The notes under the pieces: generated by a model | Database searches by the model: none | What the model was told of the DNA's origin: nothing | Seen by the model: only the letters and a program-made list of their open reading frames with translations | Shown: in pieces, positions 1 to 13,227 of the stretch | Layout: each line of letters opens with the position of its first letter | How positions within the stretch are numbered: the stretch's first letter is position 1 | Translations under genes and position numbers: made by a program | DNA from: Anticarsia gemmatalis | Taxonomy: Eukaryota; Arthropoda; Insecta; Lepidoptera; Erebidae | Reading direction: 5' to 3' | DNA length: 64,000 bases | Assembly (NCBI RefSeq): GCF_050436995.1 | Contig: NC_134747.1 | Span: 7,385,501-7,449,500 of the forward strand

Positions 1-346
1 GAATACTTATTTTGACAAATATTAAAGAGAAAACTAATTAATCGATTACTGTTTATCTACATGAATATTAGAGGTCCTTACTCTATCTCCAATTAAAATG
101 CGCTACGCTCTATTAAACTTATGTAAATAATAGTATTGACTAACTTGTTTTTCAAGAGGTCTTGGGAAGATACAAACAGTAATACTTTATGAATGTAAAG
201 GTACTTATAGAGGTTGTTTAACAATGGAAGAGCTTAACATGGCTAAAGTTATGATAAAAAATCTAGTACTTTTTTAAAATTTTCGTTGTCTTTATTTTTC
301 TGTTTAACTTAATAATACCTGAAGTCTTCCCTTAGTTGATAAACTT
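1..346. other. AT-rich non-coding DNA, left edge
   Basis: No exon, RNA gene or recognisable transposon end is visible. The sequence is AT-rich with frequent stops in all frames. Confidence 0.5.
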
Positions 347-458
347 GTGGTTGTTTGTGCACATCACGTCGGGGTCACCAATGTGGTTGTTTGTGCACAT
401 CACGTCGGGGTCACCAATGTGGTTGTTTGTGCACATCACGTCGGGGTCACCAATGTGG
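347..458. repeat. 36 bp tandem repeat, three copies
   Basis: Three head-to-tail copies of a 36 bp unit start at 347, 383 and 419. They look identical and are followed by the first bases of a fourth (455-458), after which the sequence diverges. The unit contains GTGCACATCACGTCGGGGTC. Because 36 is a multiple of three, the array reads open as a 12-residue repeat, but there is no supported start, splice site or protein similarity. I read it as a minisatellite, not a gene. Near-identity of the units suggests recent expansion. Confidence 0.85.
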
Positions 459-3400
459 AAGTTTGTGCTTCAGGGTGGTGGCGATAAATAACGTGTCTTC
501 ATTATACATGATATATATATTTTCTGGTACCAGACTACTACAATAAACTACTACATATTAATAACTAAATATATGTCCTAACTAAATGAGTGCGCGGGGA
601 CGACTGCCGCGTCGGACTATAGCAGGCGTGCGCCTGACTACACAATACAGCGTCAGCAGTGTCGCTACAAACTATTAATTTCTTCGAATTACCTATACAG
701 AGAAAGTAATAAAATAATATAACTATTTTTTATAAACAAATTTGTTTTAAAAATTAAACTTAAAGAGATTTCTTTGATAAAAAAACCTTTTATTAGTTGT
801 TCTCTAGTTATTGAGACGAGAATCATCCCATCTACTTGATAAATTGTAAAGAAGTATAAAATAAATTTATAAAAGCTTTTTACTTAGTAATGTTCGTATC
901 GTATTCAGGGCTTTTTTAGTTTAGCCGATTAATGATTATTCGGAAAATCCTTTGTAATAAAAAACATCATATCCAGCTTCTCCGAAAAATGGCGATAACA
1001 TTTTGAAAACTGATTTCACTAGGTACAAAAGTGTCCACATAACAATATACTTAAACTACAAAAACAAAATCTCTAACCAGACTGAATATAAGCAAGTACT
1101 AACATCAAAATAACTTTCAGGCGTCGTATTTACATTTTATTCCTCTTGAGGCTTCGTACCGATACGAAACTACTGGTAGCAGGATAGAATTCAAACTGGT
1201 TTGATTCTTGACATATACTTTTTTACATATAATAGTTTTTAAATAATAATGTATACATATAATGAGATATTAAGCCGTACGTAGCGTAGGTGGGAAATAT
1301 TACCTTCAAGATGTTTAATTTAGGTATCCTAACATTACTTAAGTAGGTACCTACATAAAGAAATTTCATTTGTATAATTTTTCTCTAAGGTAAAGGTTCC
1401 ATAACAACACAAAATTACGTATTCTGATTACGAGTCCTACTTACAAAGTTACTTTAAAGAATACTGTACAATTTCAAGAATACAACGAGCTCTTATTTTT
1501 TTATTTATTTCATTATAGTGCTTCTCTTAATGGAAAATAAAGTTGGCCAGTGGCTAAGTGGGTACCTACTTACTATTTGAACACTATGGAATATGCTACC
1601 TATTAAGAAAAGAAGTTAGGTACGTTAACAATACATATAGCGGTCCCTCGCGGCTTTGCTTCTTACAGCAAGTGAATAATATTTCTTAATAGTCACGTAT
1701 CGAACTTATAGTAGGTACATAAAATTATCATTACTTTGGTGATAAAGAAGGTTTGGTTATTCTATATGCGTATCTGCCTTTACTTGACGTATTATAATAT
1801 TACATATCCTGGTAAAATCTATCACATTTCATAGGTTGAAAGATAGTTAAAGTCCTAAATAGCCATTTAATCATTTTGACAATTATTGTCGATAAAACAG
1901 CAATTTATACAAAGAGGTTTCCCAAAATTTCTAGATTCTATCGCTATGATTATTTGGAAAGGAAGTGGGCTAGCAGATGATCATAGCGTACGCGTTATCG
2001 TAATAAAATCTTTGTCTGAATCAACAGTCAATTTGTTTGCTTCATCAACCAAGAGATTGGACCATTTTCCTTGTTAATCTTACTTATAACTACTTATTAG
2101 GTATTACATTATTTCGTAGTCTGAGTATTGGATATTCCAATATAAATTAGAATGAAGAAACAATAGAAAGACACAACATAAAAGTCGTAAATTAAGCCAA
2201 ACTACGACGTAATTATTCGTTACAATAATTGTGACGTTGTTCAAAGCGCGAATTGTACCTTGTCGAGAGATAAAACAACTGCCTCCGGTAGTTGGCTTCA
2301 TAAATTATGTATCGCCAGGCGGGAAGCTTCCAATGCACTCTTCATTAAGTGTCAAGTGAAGAAAGTGCCTGTACAACACTTACTTTAATTGAAACTGCCA
2401 GAATCTTACGAGATTTTTCTAAAGAGCAACGCGAAGCATCGGGTTTCCACGTTGGCACGAGAAATTATATTCAGTCTAGCGAATCTACGCAATTACCTCA
2501 AGCACAGGCTTTTCATTAAGGTTATTTTAAGGACCTATGGTTTTCAAAGAAATCGGTTTGATACCTGGGAGTCAGTTAATTAGTTTGTTTTCGGGTTTGA
2601 TACAATATCACTAAAGGCTCCTTAGTCCTTTTTAACTGATGTTTTTAGGAGGAAAGTGAAACGAAATATGTTTTCCCTAATTGTTGTATTAATGAATATG
2701 AGCTGTTCTTATGTAATTATCGTAAGCGAATATTACTTAATTAAACGTGATATTACATGGCAATTAAATGTGACGGATGTAGCAAAAAATATATCTACCG
2801 TATTTACATGTCCAAACATGATATGGGTTCCATATTTCTTATTCTTAAATCTTTTGGGAAAATAATAAAACTAACATTATATAATACTTATCATGACGTA
2901 TATAGATGATATATTTTCTGTCAGCGTCAGTGGTGAGCAGTAAATATATAAAATGTAAAAACATATGACGATTGTAATTTACATATGTAAGGCACATGCA
3001 TATTCAATGCTGCATTATTTCTATTATGAGGTCTTCAGATGAAAGAAGAGTCGTGGCAGCTACTTTATTAAACGTAAATCGTAAGGGCTCGGGCATATTT
3101 GAACATAAATAGAATTTGTCCATTATTGAGTCGAAAATGTGGCTAAATTGTCGATAATGTACCGCGTGACTGTGTAACGATAGACTAAACAATGAGTCGA
3201 TGCAGCGATGTTGTTTATCGCAACATAATAACACTAAACATTAATAGCGATCGTAACAGCAGTGCACCTATTATAATATTGTGACGTACAAACTGTTGAA
3301 TTGTAAAGCAGAAATTGCAGTAAGTTATCTACCGATATTGTTGAACTTATCTTTATATTTTATATTGCTAGCCATTAAACGGCACAATGGTAAGCAATAC

Positions 3401-6400
3401 CTTTTTATTTAAACTAATATCAAAAACTGATGGAAAACCGTGAAATCCTTTTGAGCTTAGCGCACGATGTGGGACAGAAAAAGGTGCTAGAGGAATATAT
3501 GACGATAAACAAGTAGGGATACATATTGTCTGTGAATTATTCTGACAAAGGTAGGCACAGCTTTTTTGTGGCAGATATTGAGCATAATTGATTAGGGTGT
3601 CAGAGTTGGTTACTTATGCTCTTTACTTAAGAATATAATTGAATATGCCGTCGTGTTGTCTAAGCCTTTAGACTTAGAGAAACAGATATTATTATGCTAT
3701 GCGAGAGACAATTTGAATAGCATAATAACCGCAGTCAGCACACAGACGTAACTTGAGCACCATTGCAATGTTTAGTGTGAAATCTTACAATATGACGTGA
3801 CTATGATTAACGTTGTCGGTTCAAAGTTTGGTTATTTTATAAACTATGTGCTTCGAATATCAATAAGTGTTTAACATACAGACTGTTGAGAATCAAATCG
3901 TGAATGTTAAGATAGTTGTGAAAAGAAACAGCTGCTGCAAAGCATTTCGCGGAACCCGATTCGTAATAAATGAAGTGAAGAAAAAGCCTTTTCTTAAGAC
4001 TTAGAAATGAAGTGAAGTGATGCTAATTATTACGAAAAGGACGCTTCAATTACTACAAGTACGCTTGCGTAATTATATTTGCTCAGGACCTTCAGTGTTC
4101 AGGAAGTCAATATTGCCGTCTTTAAGATAATTAGTAAGTCGTTTTAGATGAAGACAAGAGACATTGATCATTTTCTATTTTAATAATCTGGGGAATGTGC
4201 TTTTATTGTTTCCGACGTACCTAATTGTTTTTTTGGGATGAGTTCGTGTTCCGAAAATAATTTAGTTGGTGAGTACCTAAAAAAATGCACCTTCTTATTT
4301 GTTATCCGTTAATTCAAACTTACCAGTGTCCTGCGAATACTCAGCATTACGGGGAATCCCGTAGACCTGTCATTTACACTCATTTGATAGCATGTCTCTA
4401 CGTTCTGAACTTACAGAGTTTTAACCATAGCCAAAGAGGATATTGTCTAAGTTGGGAACGCCAGTTGTTTTTGAACTTGAAAAATTATCCGTTATTTCTA
4501 AAAAGTTTCGTTTTCGGTACCTCTGAGGTTTTAACAGTTAACCTTCCTTCATTTCTTCAAAAGGTTGAAAACTTTTCTGAAGAAATTCTATTTATTTAAA
4601 ATCAAATAACATTTTTCCAGTCTTCAAGTACGGGCATTTCTTCGGATTCCAATTTAAGATTGCTCAAAGTTGTGAAACTTTTTGGCCTAAAGAAATTAAT
4701 TATCACTGTCTATTAGGGCCAAAAGAAAAACTCAAGCTATACTATTTAAAACTTTCTTCAAGTTGTAGGTAGGTACTTAGTTGACTCATGCTATACTCGG
4801 TCATCTCTGAAGCATATTTGTAGGGCGATAATAGGTTTTCGTAATATATAATTTGTTATGAAACTCCCTAGTCCAATCATATATGTAAGGGTTAGGGCCG
4901 TATACTTGTCATTTTACTGTTGAATACCTTTTCTGAGAATCCCGATACCCGTAGCACAAGTAGGATTCGAAGAACTTCTTTACTAAAATTATCTGCAGCA
5001 ACAAATATCTTCGGTCGTAAGCTCGAAGCTTTACTCGGTCTACTCTTTGAGCGATTCTATAAAAATAACAAAACTGTCCTAAAACAACAAACACCTTCAA
5101 CATTATTCTATTGGCGGGTGAGATAAACCTATAGCAGGAGGAAGGAAAACCGTAAAAGTTGTATCAGAGTACCTACCAAAAATATTAGCCATAAGCAACA
5201 GTTGTCCATACAACACTTCGATATAACTGGCAACATTTTCGTAGTATTTTCTTACAGCTCAAACTATGTACATGAGGCTACAAAATATTACGCCTATAAT
5301 ATGTCATATTATTATAATGTATTTTAGTTTTAATTATAAAGGTGTATGGAATGAGTCCAAATAACAACTTATACGTATTAAGACGTAGCAGCGCGAAGAA
5401 ATGGGCGAGCATCAAAAACTTTCACGTGCCGTAAAGCTTGTCTTTCTCGTTAAAATCTCTACCTAAAATATATTATATTCCTTTACTGAAAACTCAAACT
5501 TAACAGCAAGGTAAAAAAATATGAACAAAAATTATTAGTTTTTTTACATGTTCACATAAAAATCGGCGTCTTAGTATTAAAGATGCACAACGGGCGTATG
5601 CGCGGTGCATCTTACTATTATTTGTAGGTACTTGCGAGCCACCACTACACTACTATTAGTTTAAAAACGTTAAATCGCCGTTTATATTCAAAACGTGTCA
5701 CTGTTCATAATGGTAAATTATTTCATCTTAGAAAGTTCAATCAATATGAAAGTCAAATTACTTAATCCATACTGTCACCTAGATTCAAGCGTAATTAAAA
5801 ATTATTCAATAATAATTAATTGAACATTATTACAAAATTCCGTTTTAAGGAATGTACATTAACATTGTTAACGAATTCTTTTAAGGCTCACCGATACCAG
5901 GAATCCTTAAAATGTCGTTCAGATCATCCGTCCTTAAGTCAGGGGTGCGTAGCTCCTTCAATTTACTCGCCAATCTGGCGAAATATTGATTTCATAGGTG
6001 ATTGCTTTTGTACCTAAAGCGAGGCACTGAGAAGGAATGCTTTGATTTTTTAGATACATTGGAACTCGTTTAATAAATTTCATTGATTGTAAAAATTGAT
6101 TACGAACTTCTTGAAAAGGTTTAAATATTTTTTCAAAAGGCCTAGTAATTGTCATTGTCTTATTTTTATAAACGAGATATCAAACAAACAAAATTACCCT
6201 CCAACCTACGTGATTTCCATTTTTAATTCACCTGCTACGTGAATGACCAAAGTTTCAATGAGTAACCAAAGGAGAAGTATTTGTTTGAAATAAATAATCT
6301 TTACGAAAGAGATTACATTTATTTTGGGCAGTTATACAATACATCGCACCCACTCTGGGAAATGTGGGTGTTTGACACCTGTAAACCGTCAATTGTTTCA

Positions 6401-7056
6401 CGTTTCAACTCTATGTTTCCCAGTTACCTTGCCCGGATACATGTGAACTGTGAATAACATGTTTAACTTTGATCAAATGAAATAGGGCAAGATGATGTGG
6501 GACCACGTAAATGACGGATTCCGTATTACCTTACTTGAAATAAAATAAAACTTCACAGATTTTTTAAACCTTACTACATACATAGACAGGTCTCGTAATA
6601 ATCGATATTAAACTGAACACTCAAAAAAATCGATTAATCGATTAAAATGATCGAACTATTGTACAGTTGACTTTTTGGCTTTCCTATTTGTACGATATTC
6701 AAACATAAGCGGAATTGACAAAACACTTATCTTATCCTTAATTTCACCATAGATTTTCATAAAACTTTAAAATGAGCAATGCACACATGGTAACAATATA
6801 CAGGAAACTACAAGAACAAAAATACACAGAGGAGTGAAAAATTGTATTTGAAAACCTTCAGGCCAACGCGAACGCTTCCCCAATAATTTACTTCGGTGGG
6901 CGTGATTAATTGTACAACACTTTCCAACTCTGTACAATAAGGAATTTTTATACCTAACCATGGATCATTTCTGTTATAGAACACATAAAAAAGTGTTGAT
7001 ATTAGTGAGTTTCGGCGCATCCATGTAAGGGCTGCGCTTTGATTCTCATTTCTCAT
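459..7056. other. Presumed intergenic DNA upstream of the first exon
   Basis: About 6.6 kb with no gene I can support. A GC-rich patch lies at 588-680 and contains the small hairpin CAGGCG-TG-CGCCTG. GTAGGTACCTAC, a perfect 12 bp palindrome, is at 1343-1354. A 9 bp stem with a 16-base loop is at 5580-5613. The perfect 14 bp palindrome ATCGATTAATCGAT is at 6630-6643, about 420 bp before the putative promoter. Open frames such as the 104-codon one at 4285-4599 have no recognisable domain. Confidence 0.45.
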
Positions 7057-7088
7057 TCAGTGTTCGTGTAGGCCGGCCCCGGTTCAGT
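7057..7088 (+). promoter_or_regulatory. Putative TATA-less core promoter with two TCAGT initiators
   Basis: TCAGT, the arthropod initiator core, occurs at 7057-7061 and again at 7084-7088, on either side of a GGCCGGCCCCGG stretch. No TATA box lies 25-35 bases upstream of either. The DNA changes abruptly from AT-rich to GC-rich here (about 7070-7120), as at many arthropod promoters that use an initiator alone. The start site and its gene are inferred; 5'-end RNA data would decide. Confidence 0.4.
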
Positions 7089-7284
7089 GCTTTCGCCCGC
7101 CGCCACCGCGCCGCTCCGTGAATACCCGCACGAATATTCGTGATACTGAAACTTACGTGGATACGATGTTGCGAAATTAACTAAACGTATTTAAGTGAAA
7201 CAGTTGGTTGATATCGTTGTTACTGTTACAATTTCAGTTGAAATATAAAATAAAAAGTTTGTGCAGTTTAATAATTAATTTCAG
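7057..7284 (+). other. Putative non-coding first exon
   Basis: The segment begins at the initiator motif, has a GC-rich 5' part, and ends at a strong donor, TTTCAG|GTAAGT, with GT at 7285-7286. It has no long open frame; the one ATG noticed (7166) reads MLRN then stop at 7180. CACGAATATTCGTG at 7129-7142 is a perfect 14 bp palindrome. I infer a 5' UTR exon. The nearest downstream coding exon on this strand is the receptor exon at 55464, so it may be that gene's leader, but the link spans 48 kb and other small genes or exons could lie between. Confidence 0.4.
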
Positions 7285-10200
7285 GTAAGTTTCAATAACA
7301 AAGTTTTGCCAATTATTTAAGTATTAACGGCTAATTAATTAGGATAATTAAATAAATTTGCAAAATAAAATTAAATATATTTTCATAAATAATTAAGTTA
7401 CAAGCGGAAAGCTTTTACTACAAAAATAAATTAAATTAAACAAGCAAAAAAAATTTATGTGCAGACGCGTATAATTCGATGGTGCGTAAAAATATTCTTG
7501 GTATATTTCCTTAATTCTTTACCTTAGTATTTTTAATTTAATAAGATTTTGCAAAGTTTTGCATATTATAAAAAAATATTAAATATTTATAATACACTTG
7601 GAACTTCAAACTACTAGTATTAGGTACTATATTAATAGACTTAGTTAAAATGTTAATCTGCAACTTAAAATAAATTATTACTAATCAATTGAAATTTATT
7701 TGACAATAACTTTACATAACACGTAAAAAATCACATTACTTTAGACAAAGTACACCTGTGTAAGTCGCCATTCACTGGTTCTATTAAAAGCAAAGCGAAG
7801 GCTAAAATCCCGGTATCTATTCACGCCTCATTGAAAAGCTTTAAAAAATCTCCACGAAACTGTTTATTTCTATCAATACTTTCGCGGTCTGCTGTGGTGG
7901 GTTTTATTGCTAAAAGGTATATAGCAAATTTATATATACAAATTAAACACAGTGAATGAAATATTTATTATTTCGAGTCGCTATTTATTATCGTTTTCAC
8001 GGAATTAAGTCTAAGAAAATTTTGAAAGAACACACCCTACAAATAAAGTTAGCGAATTATCGAACTAAAACTTCCTAATTAAAGTTTCTCTTTCGTATAG
8101 AAAATTAAATAATTAATTTCTTGGTCTACAAATATTGCAATTCAAATATTTTTTTATTATTCCTTTATTTTTGGATTTATTTCATTTTTTTTTTCATTTA
8201 TTTTTACGAATGCAATTGACCTAACTTAATCCGCAGAGTTTGCCGGAATAGTTCTGTCTGTAAAAAAAATACAAAATCGCTTCTCGAAAGTTATCTAACA
8301 ATGGAAAATAAGGCCCTTACACCCAAAATCAATATTACATCTGATCGTTGGTATGGGTACTATATCATCGGGTGCGCATTTCTTAAACATTCACTGAATA
8401 TTTTCTACAAACAGAAAAATGTGGAGCATGCGGCGAGAAGCCCATTTTTATTTAGATTTTAGTCAATTCAGTTATAGTCACGCCTCGGAGTTTTTAGAGG
8501 CTGTAGCGGTAGGCGAGCACGTACCAATAAAATTTATGGATATCGAAACTTCGCTGTGGAAAATCAATCGTCAGTGACTTTTAATCCTATCCCGTAAGTA
8601 CTTCGACCTCCACTAAAAGTGGGTCCCCGACCAATCGAAACGAAGCCCTATTTTTAATTTATAAAAATTAAGACATATTTTTTAGGCTTATCTTTTACTG
8701 AAATGGCATTTCTTTATAGCCTAAATTTTACTCATGAAAAATTTCATGCATATTTATTTTGCTGAAATTATTTTTGTTTACGGTATTATGAAGTTAAAAT
8801 ACACTAAGTATGATATGAATGGATTATTGTGAAAGAAAAGTTGACCGGTAAGGAAATAATTCAATATGTCAGCTAAAAATATGAAAGGAAAAATAACATA
8901 TGGTGCCGACCGCTCCCAAACAACACAGTATAAGGAGAAAGATGATGATTAAGTACCTTCCTAATTAAATTGGGGATTAGGTACTATTATTATTTATCGT
9001 ATGGTTAGTGGTTGAATGTTATCTTAGTGGTTGAGTTGTTGTCAAAGTGGTTAAAGTCTCCCAAAGGCCTTTGGCTTACCTTAACGGTAGTTATCTTAAG
9101 TGACAACCATCGTGATCGACTTTTTACGTCTCTTCCGAAGCTCTAAGACGTTCAGCTCATAGGCGACTACCCATCTTTGAAACGTCTGCGCTATGATTGC
9201 TTGGCCCAGTGATCATTTACTAATAGGTACCTATTTACGATTCCATTTCTTACGTTGTCTTTATTGGGAAAATAGCATATTCAGTGATTGAAAAGGGCAA
9301 GAAAGAATAATCGTAGGTGGAAAGTCGATATAAAGTGAAGTCTATATGTCAACATTTTATAAGCTTATATAAGCTTGAAACTACCAAGTATAAAATTATT
9401 AGGCAGCTTTGAATAAAATATTGTGATTTTATTTCCAAAATAATGTGTGAGAATAAATATTAATGAATGTGTTTAAAAATATTTTTTCATCAGTATTAAA
9501 CTACATAAATCTAATTTAATATTCATGCGATTAAAGCGGTTCATTCATATAAATTTAAACTGAAAAAGAATGACACTATTATGGAATACCTAGATATATA
9601 GCTTTATGTAAATCTATGCATTATTAGCATCAATTCATAAAATGGAAAAAAGAGACTGAAAATTGTATGCGGAAAGATATTTCTGAAGTAAAATTCACCT
9701 TATTTGATTCTTGGTACCGATTGTTAAAACACATGGAACTCAATTATTATTCCTTCATAAAAAAACAATAGATTCTATTCTTTCGAGTGCATTAGGTCTT
9801 ACTTCAATTGAAATATTTTTTATAATAATTAACTTATCTACATAAGGTTTTTTGGTTTCGTTTTGTAGAAAGAAAACCAAAATTATGATTAGTTTTGGAT
9901 GGCATATTTTATATGGTATACTATGATATAAGTATAAATATAACTAAAGTCATTGTTGTCACATATGTACAGAGAGAGCACATAAGCCTAAAACTGTCCG
10001 AGAGTTTATAATAAAGGTCTGCAAATAAGGATGTCCCTTTTTTGTTTGAACTTGAACTTTATAAAGTTTCGTGTTTATGTTAAGGTTTTTAAATTTTTTT
10101 CATGTTGTTCTTTAGTATTGTTGAGTATATTAGGTGTTCAGTCAACTTGAGCTCTAGGGTCCAAAATTATCATACTGTGAATAATTCATACATTACCTTA

Positions 10201-10944
10201 AACGAGCTATAGTGCTGAATGAAAAAAGCTCACGACTTAAAAAATCTTTGGAACCAATACATAATATAGTTTGTATTAAAATTCTGAACAGTAGTGTAGG
10301 CTTAGTCTCGCTTTTATATCAACGGTCTTAATAAGGTTGTGTCGAATTTTTGTCACGAATAGGTATTGTTTTACATCCAAATACCAAACAACCCGCGATC
10401 GACTGGTGGTGGCCTTTGTCGTGAGATAATCGTGCGTGCTAACGCCTAATACAGTTATATAAATATTATATTTCACCAATTACTGTTTCATTTCTGGGCA
10501 AGGGTCTTTAGCAATGAGGTAGAGCCTTGAGTCCACAACGCTGGCTAGGTGCGGGCTGGAAAATACAGTTATATATTTAAAAGTCAGACATTAAATAGAG
10601 GTTTCGTTTAAAAATTACTTCTTAGCTGTAATAAGTAAAAGTTTAGTACTTAAACTACTAATTTCTTGTGTTAAATACCCTCTAAATCATACAATAAGAT
10701 TCGTAACGATCCTTTTGAGACTAATTAACCATTCTGTGGTAGCGTCTAGGTATTTAGTGTTCATTTGATTTTAGGTCTAATTAGCTTTACTAAAGTTGGT
10801 TCAGTTTTAACGTTATCCTTATGGTATAGTTTATATTTTTATATGTGAATAGCTTTCCAAACGCAACTTTGCTCGCGTGAAATTTAACCCCCTTAGATTC
10901 CTCTGAGGGGGTTATTTTTTTTATTTTTTTTTTATTATAATTAT
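7285..10944 (+). other. Start of putative giant intron 1, no features
   Basis: AT-rich sequence with homopolymer and AT-dinucleotide runs. The perfect 14 bp palindrome AATAGGTACCTATT is at 9222-9235. A 13 bp stem (one G-T pair) with a four-base loop is at 10885-10914, built on TAACCCCC/GGGGGTTA; it resembles an end of a small hairpin transposon but no element boundary is clear. No exon-like open segment was found. Confidence 0.4.
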
Positions 10945-11062
10945 ATAAATATATTATCATCATCATCATCATCTCAGCCGGGAATCGTCCACTGCTGGAC
11001 AAAGGCCTCCCCCATCGAGCGTCAATAGGACTGGTCCTGTGCCGCCATAATAAATATATTAT
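10945..11062. mobile_element. Short retroelement 3'-end fragment with 13 bp target duplication
   Basis: The insert at 10958-11049 starts with (ATC)n and continues with the motif CCACTGCTGGACAAAGGCCT, which I recognise as part of a very common lepidopteran non-LTR retrotransposon or SINE tail. It is flanked by identical 13 bp copies of ATAAATATATTAT at 10945-10957 and 11050-11062. That fits target-primed reverse transcription of a severely 5'-truncated copy. The flanks are AT-rich, so a chance match is possible but unlikely at 13 bp. The ATC end marks the tail, so the element reads on the minus strand. Confidence 0.7.
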
Positions 11063-13110
11063 AATTAATAAAAATTACCTCGTACCAATTTCAACTCTAT
11101 CACTCAGTAACGGAAGAAATCTATTGAGTGAGAGAGATATTTTGCTGTTCAAAGAAATGATTACAATTCAATGAGTTTGTGTATATGCAAAAGGGCAATG
11201 ACAGGAATTACTATTCTTCGGGCAAAGCAATGTTGATGACGAAACTGTAAATCAAAGTGATGCAACACTGTTATGAAAAATTTTACCGAAGGTTTAATTA
11301 AAAAATTTCAATCAAGATTACAAAATGTGAACGATTCTTTTAAATCATTGTGATATTGTGCAAGAATTCTTGGCTTATGTAAATGTTTCTTGGCTCCCGT
11401 CCAATCTGGATTTGCGGTCATTAAAGTTGTCGATTGTTTTTTATATAACGCTAGGATAAAAATGAAGATTACAGTTGATTGAAATGGCACGTAGCTAACT
11501 AGGTACTGTGAAGCATTTTTAAAATAGTACGAGTAGGATGGAGAAAAGATTCGGCTATATTTAGTAAAGTTTATATTAGCCTACAGCAGCTTTCTTACCC
11601 ACTTGTAACGAAACCTTTTGAGTGTGCGAATAATAAGTACTACAATTTAAACAGTAGTTTAAGTTCTTTGTCCAAGAAATACAACGTTGTAAACTAGATA
11701 GGTTAAAGAACAGTTTGTAGTAAGTATAAACAAAGTAGATAATAGCCGTTTATTCTTTAGTTTATTCAATGTCCCCATTCCGTTCAAAGTGGAAAAGAAA
11801 TAATAACAATATCGATTAAACGTTAGCGAAATGGAAGCTGATCACAAAGGCGCGTAAGGAATAACAAATAAGCGATTCTTTATAGTCAGTAGCAATAATT
11901 TCAATTCGAAATGGAAATGCTTTTAGGTTAAACGATATATTAACAAAAGTAATCGTAGAAAGTTGTTAATTATAATGAATATTATATTAAAATAGATAGC
12001 AACCAAAGTAATATTTGTACGGAATTAATATTTCAATCAGCACGTAATGAATACTTAACGGGGCTTCACTAAATTTCGAGCTTCCCGACTAGCTTAATAT
12101 TTGCGTCGTCAAGATCGGCCTAGATACTTAAACCTCGCTCGTTAAATAATACATTTGATTTTATATCATACCTTTTCTTAAAAATCAAGCTGCTTTTTAC
12201 AGAGAAATAGTCCGCGAATCTCAGAGGATTTCAACAGGCTTATGAATCACGTTCACAAAGTTCAGCCGGGCCGAAAACAATTGCTTGTTGCTTATGTTCC
12301 GAGTGCGAATCAAGATCGAAACGTAGACGCTTTACTTTGTACTTACTGAAAGATTAACCACTTCATTGTTTTACCAAAATGTTTATGAAAATTATCATAA
12401 ATAAGATGCGTTTTATTTTATTCTCAAAAGTAATTTTTTATAATTCTTATTGAAGTAAACCTATAGGTGGAATGCGGCCTTTGCCCTGCAGTATAGTTTG
12501 ATAATAAATACTAATAAGTAATTACTTATAACAGAACGCAACCTCTGTTGTCAAAATCTATGAAAACTTATTGAAATTCATGAATTTTAAACAAACTATT
12601 CATACCATTTTTCATTAATCATCCTATAGATAATGAATGTAGTTGTTAATTGGATCATCATATCACGTCACACTACGTTAGGTTTAAGGCCAATTACTTA
12701 ATTAATCTTCGCAGTATGGTATCAATTGCTAAATGAACACAATAATAATTTACCTTGAAGATGCGGTAGTTTGTGTTATAAGTAGTTATATACATAAAAC
12801 ACAATTCTTCCCTTTTATTAACCTTACACAAGCCATACACTTACTCCTTTTTTTTGTCAATACTCTATTATGCAGTTGTAGGCATCGATCGTAATTTGCA
12901 GTCATTGAGACAGTCATCTCGACATACGACCTCTTCATTCTAGTCCGTACGTCAGTTTAACCGTGCGTCTGAATTATTATTCAGTAACTCTAGGGTAAAT
13001 GACCGTCATGTTGTCAAATGAATATTGATTTATGTTATAATATCAACACAGGTGTTCATCTGATTCCAAACTAAGCAAAACTTGTTCTACAGTAACCAAA
13101 TAACTAACCC
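11063..13110. other. Intronic AT-rich DNA, no features
   Basis: No exon, RNA gene or repeat that I recognise. The 60-codon minus frame at 11308-11490 has no domain and no codon signal. Confidence 0.4.
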
Positions 13111-13227
13111 CCGGTTTCTGAAGTATATTTAGCGGTAGTTTATCTATTCAATAGCGCTCAACTTGATTCGTATAGAAAAAACGCAATCGAATAGATAAAC
13201 TACTGCTAAATGTACTCAGAAACCTGG
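13111..13227. mobile_element. Short hairpin MITE
   Basis: Two 46-base inverted arms (13111-13156 and 13182-13227) differ at only a handful of positions and enclose a 25-base AT-rich loop. Both arms carry GGTTTCTGA and GTAGTTTATCTATTC. The whole unit would fold into one long hairpin. Size, arm/loop layout and lack of coding match a miniature inverted-repeat transposable element. No clear target duplication was found, so the family is unassigned. A transcript could be a Dicer substrate, but there is no expression evidence. Confidence 0.7.

Noticed and set aside
347..458. Three-unit repeat as a CRISPR array
   Set aside because: Units are contiguous with no unique spacers, and the genome is eukaryotic; it is a tandem repeat.
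4285..4599. 104-codon plus-strand frame
   Set aside because: No domain or conserved motif, lies in presumed intergenic DNA; chance frame.
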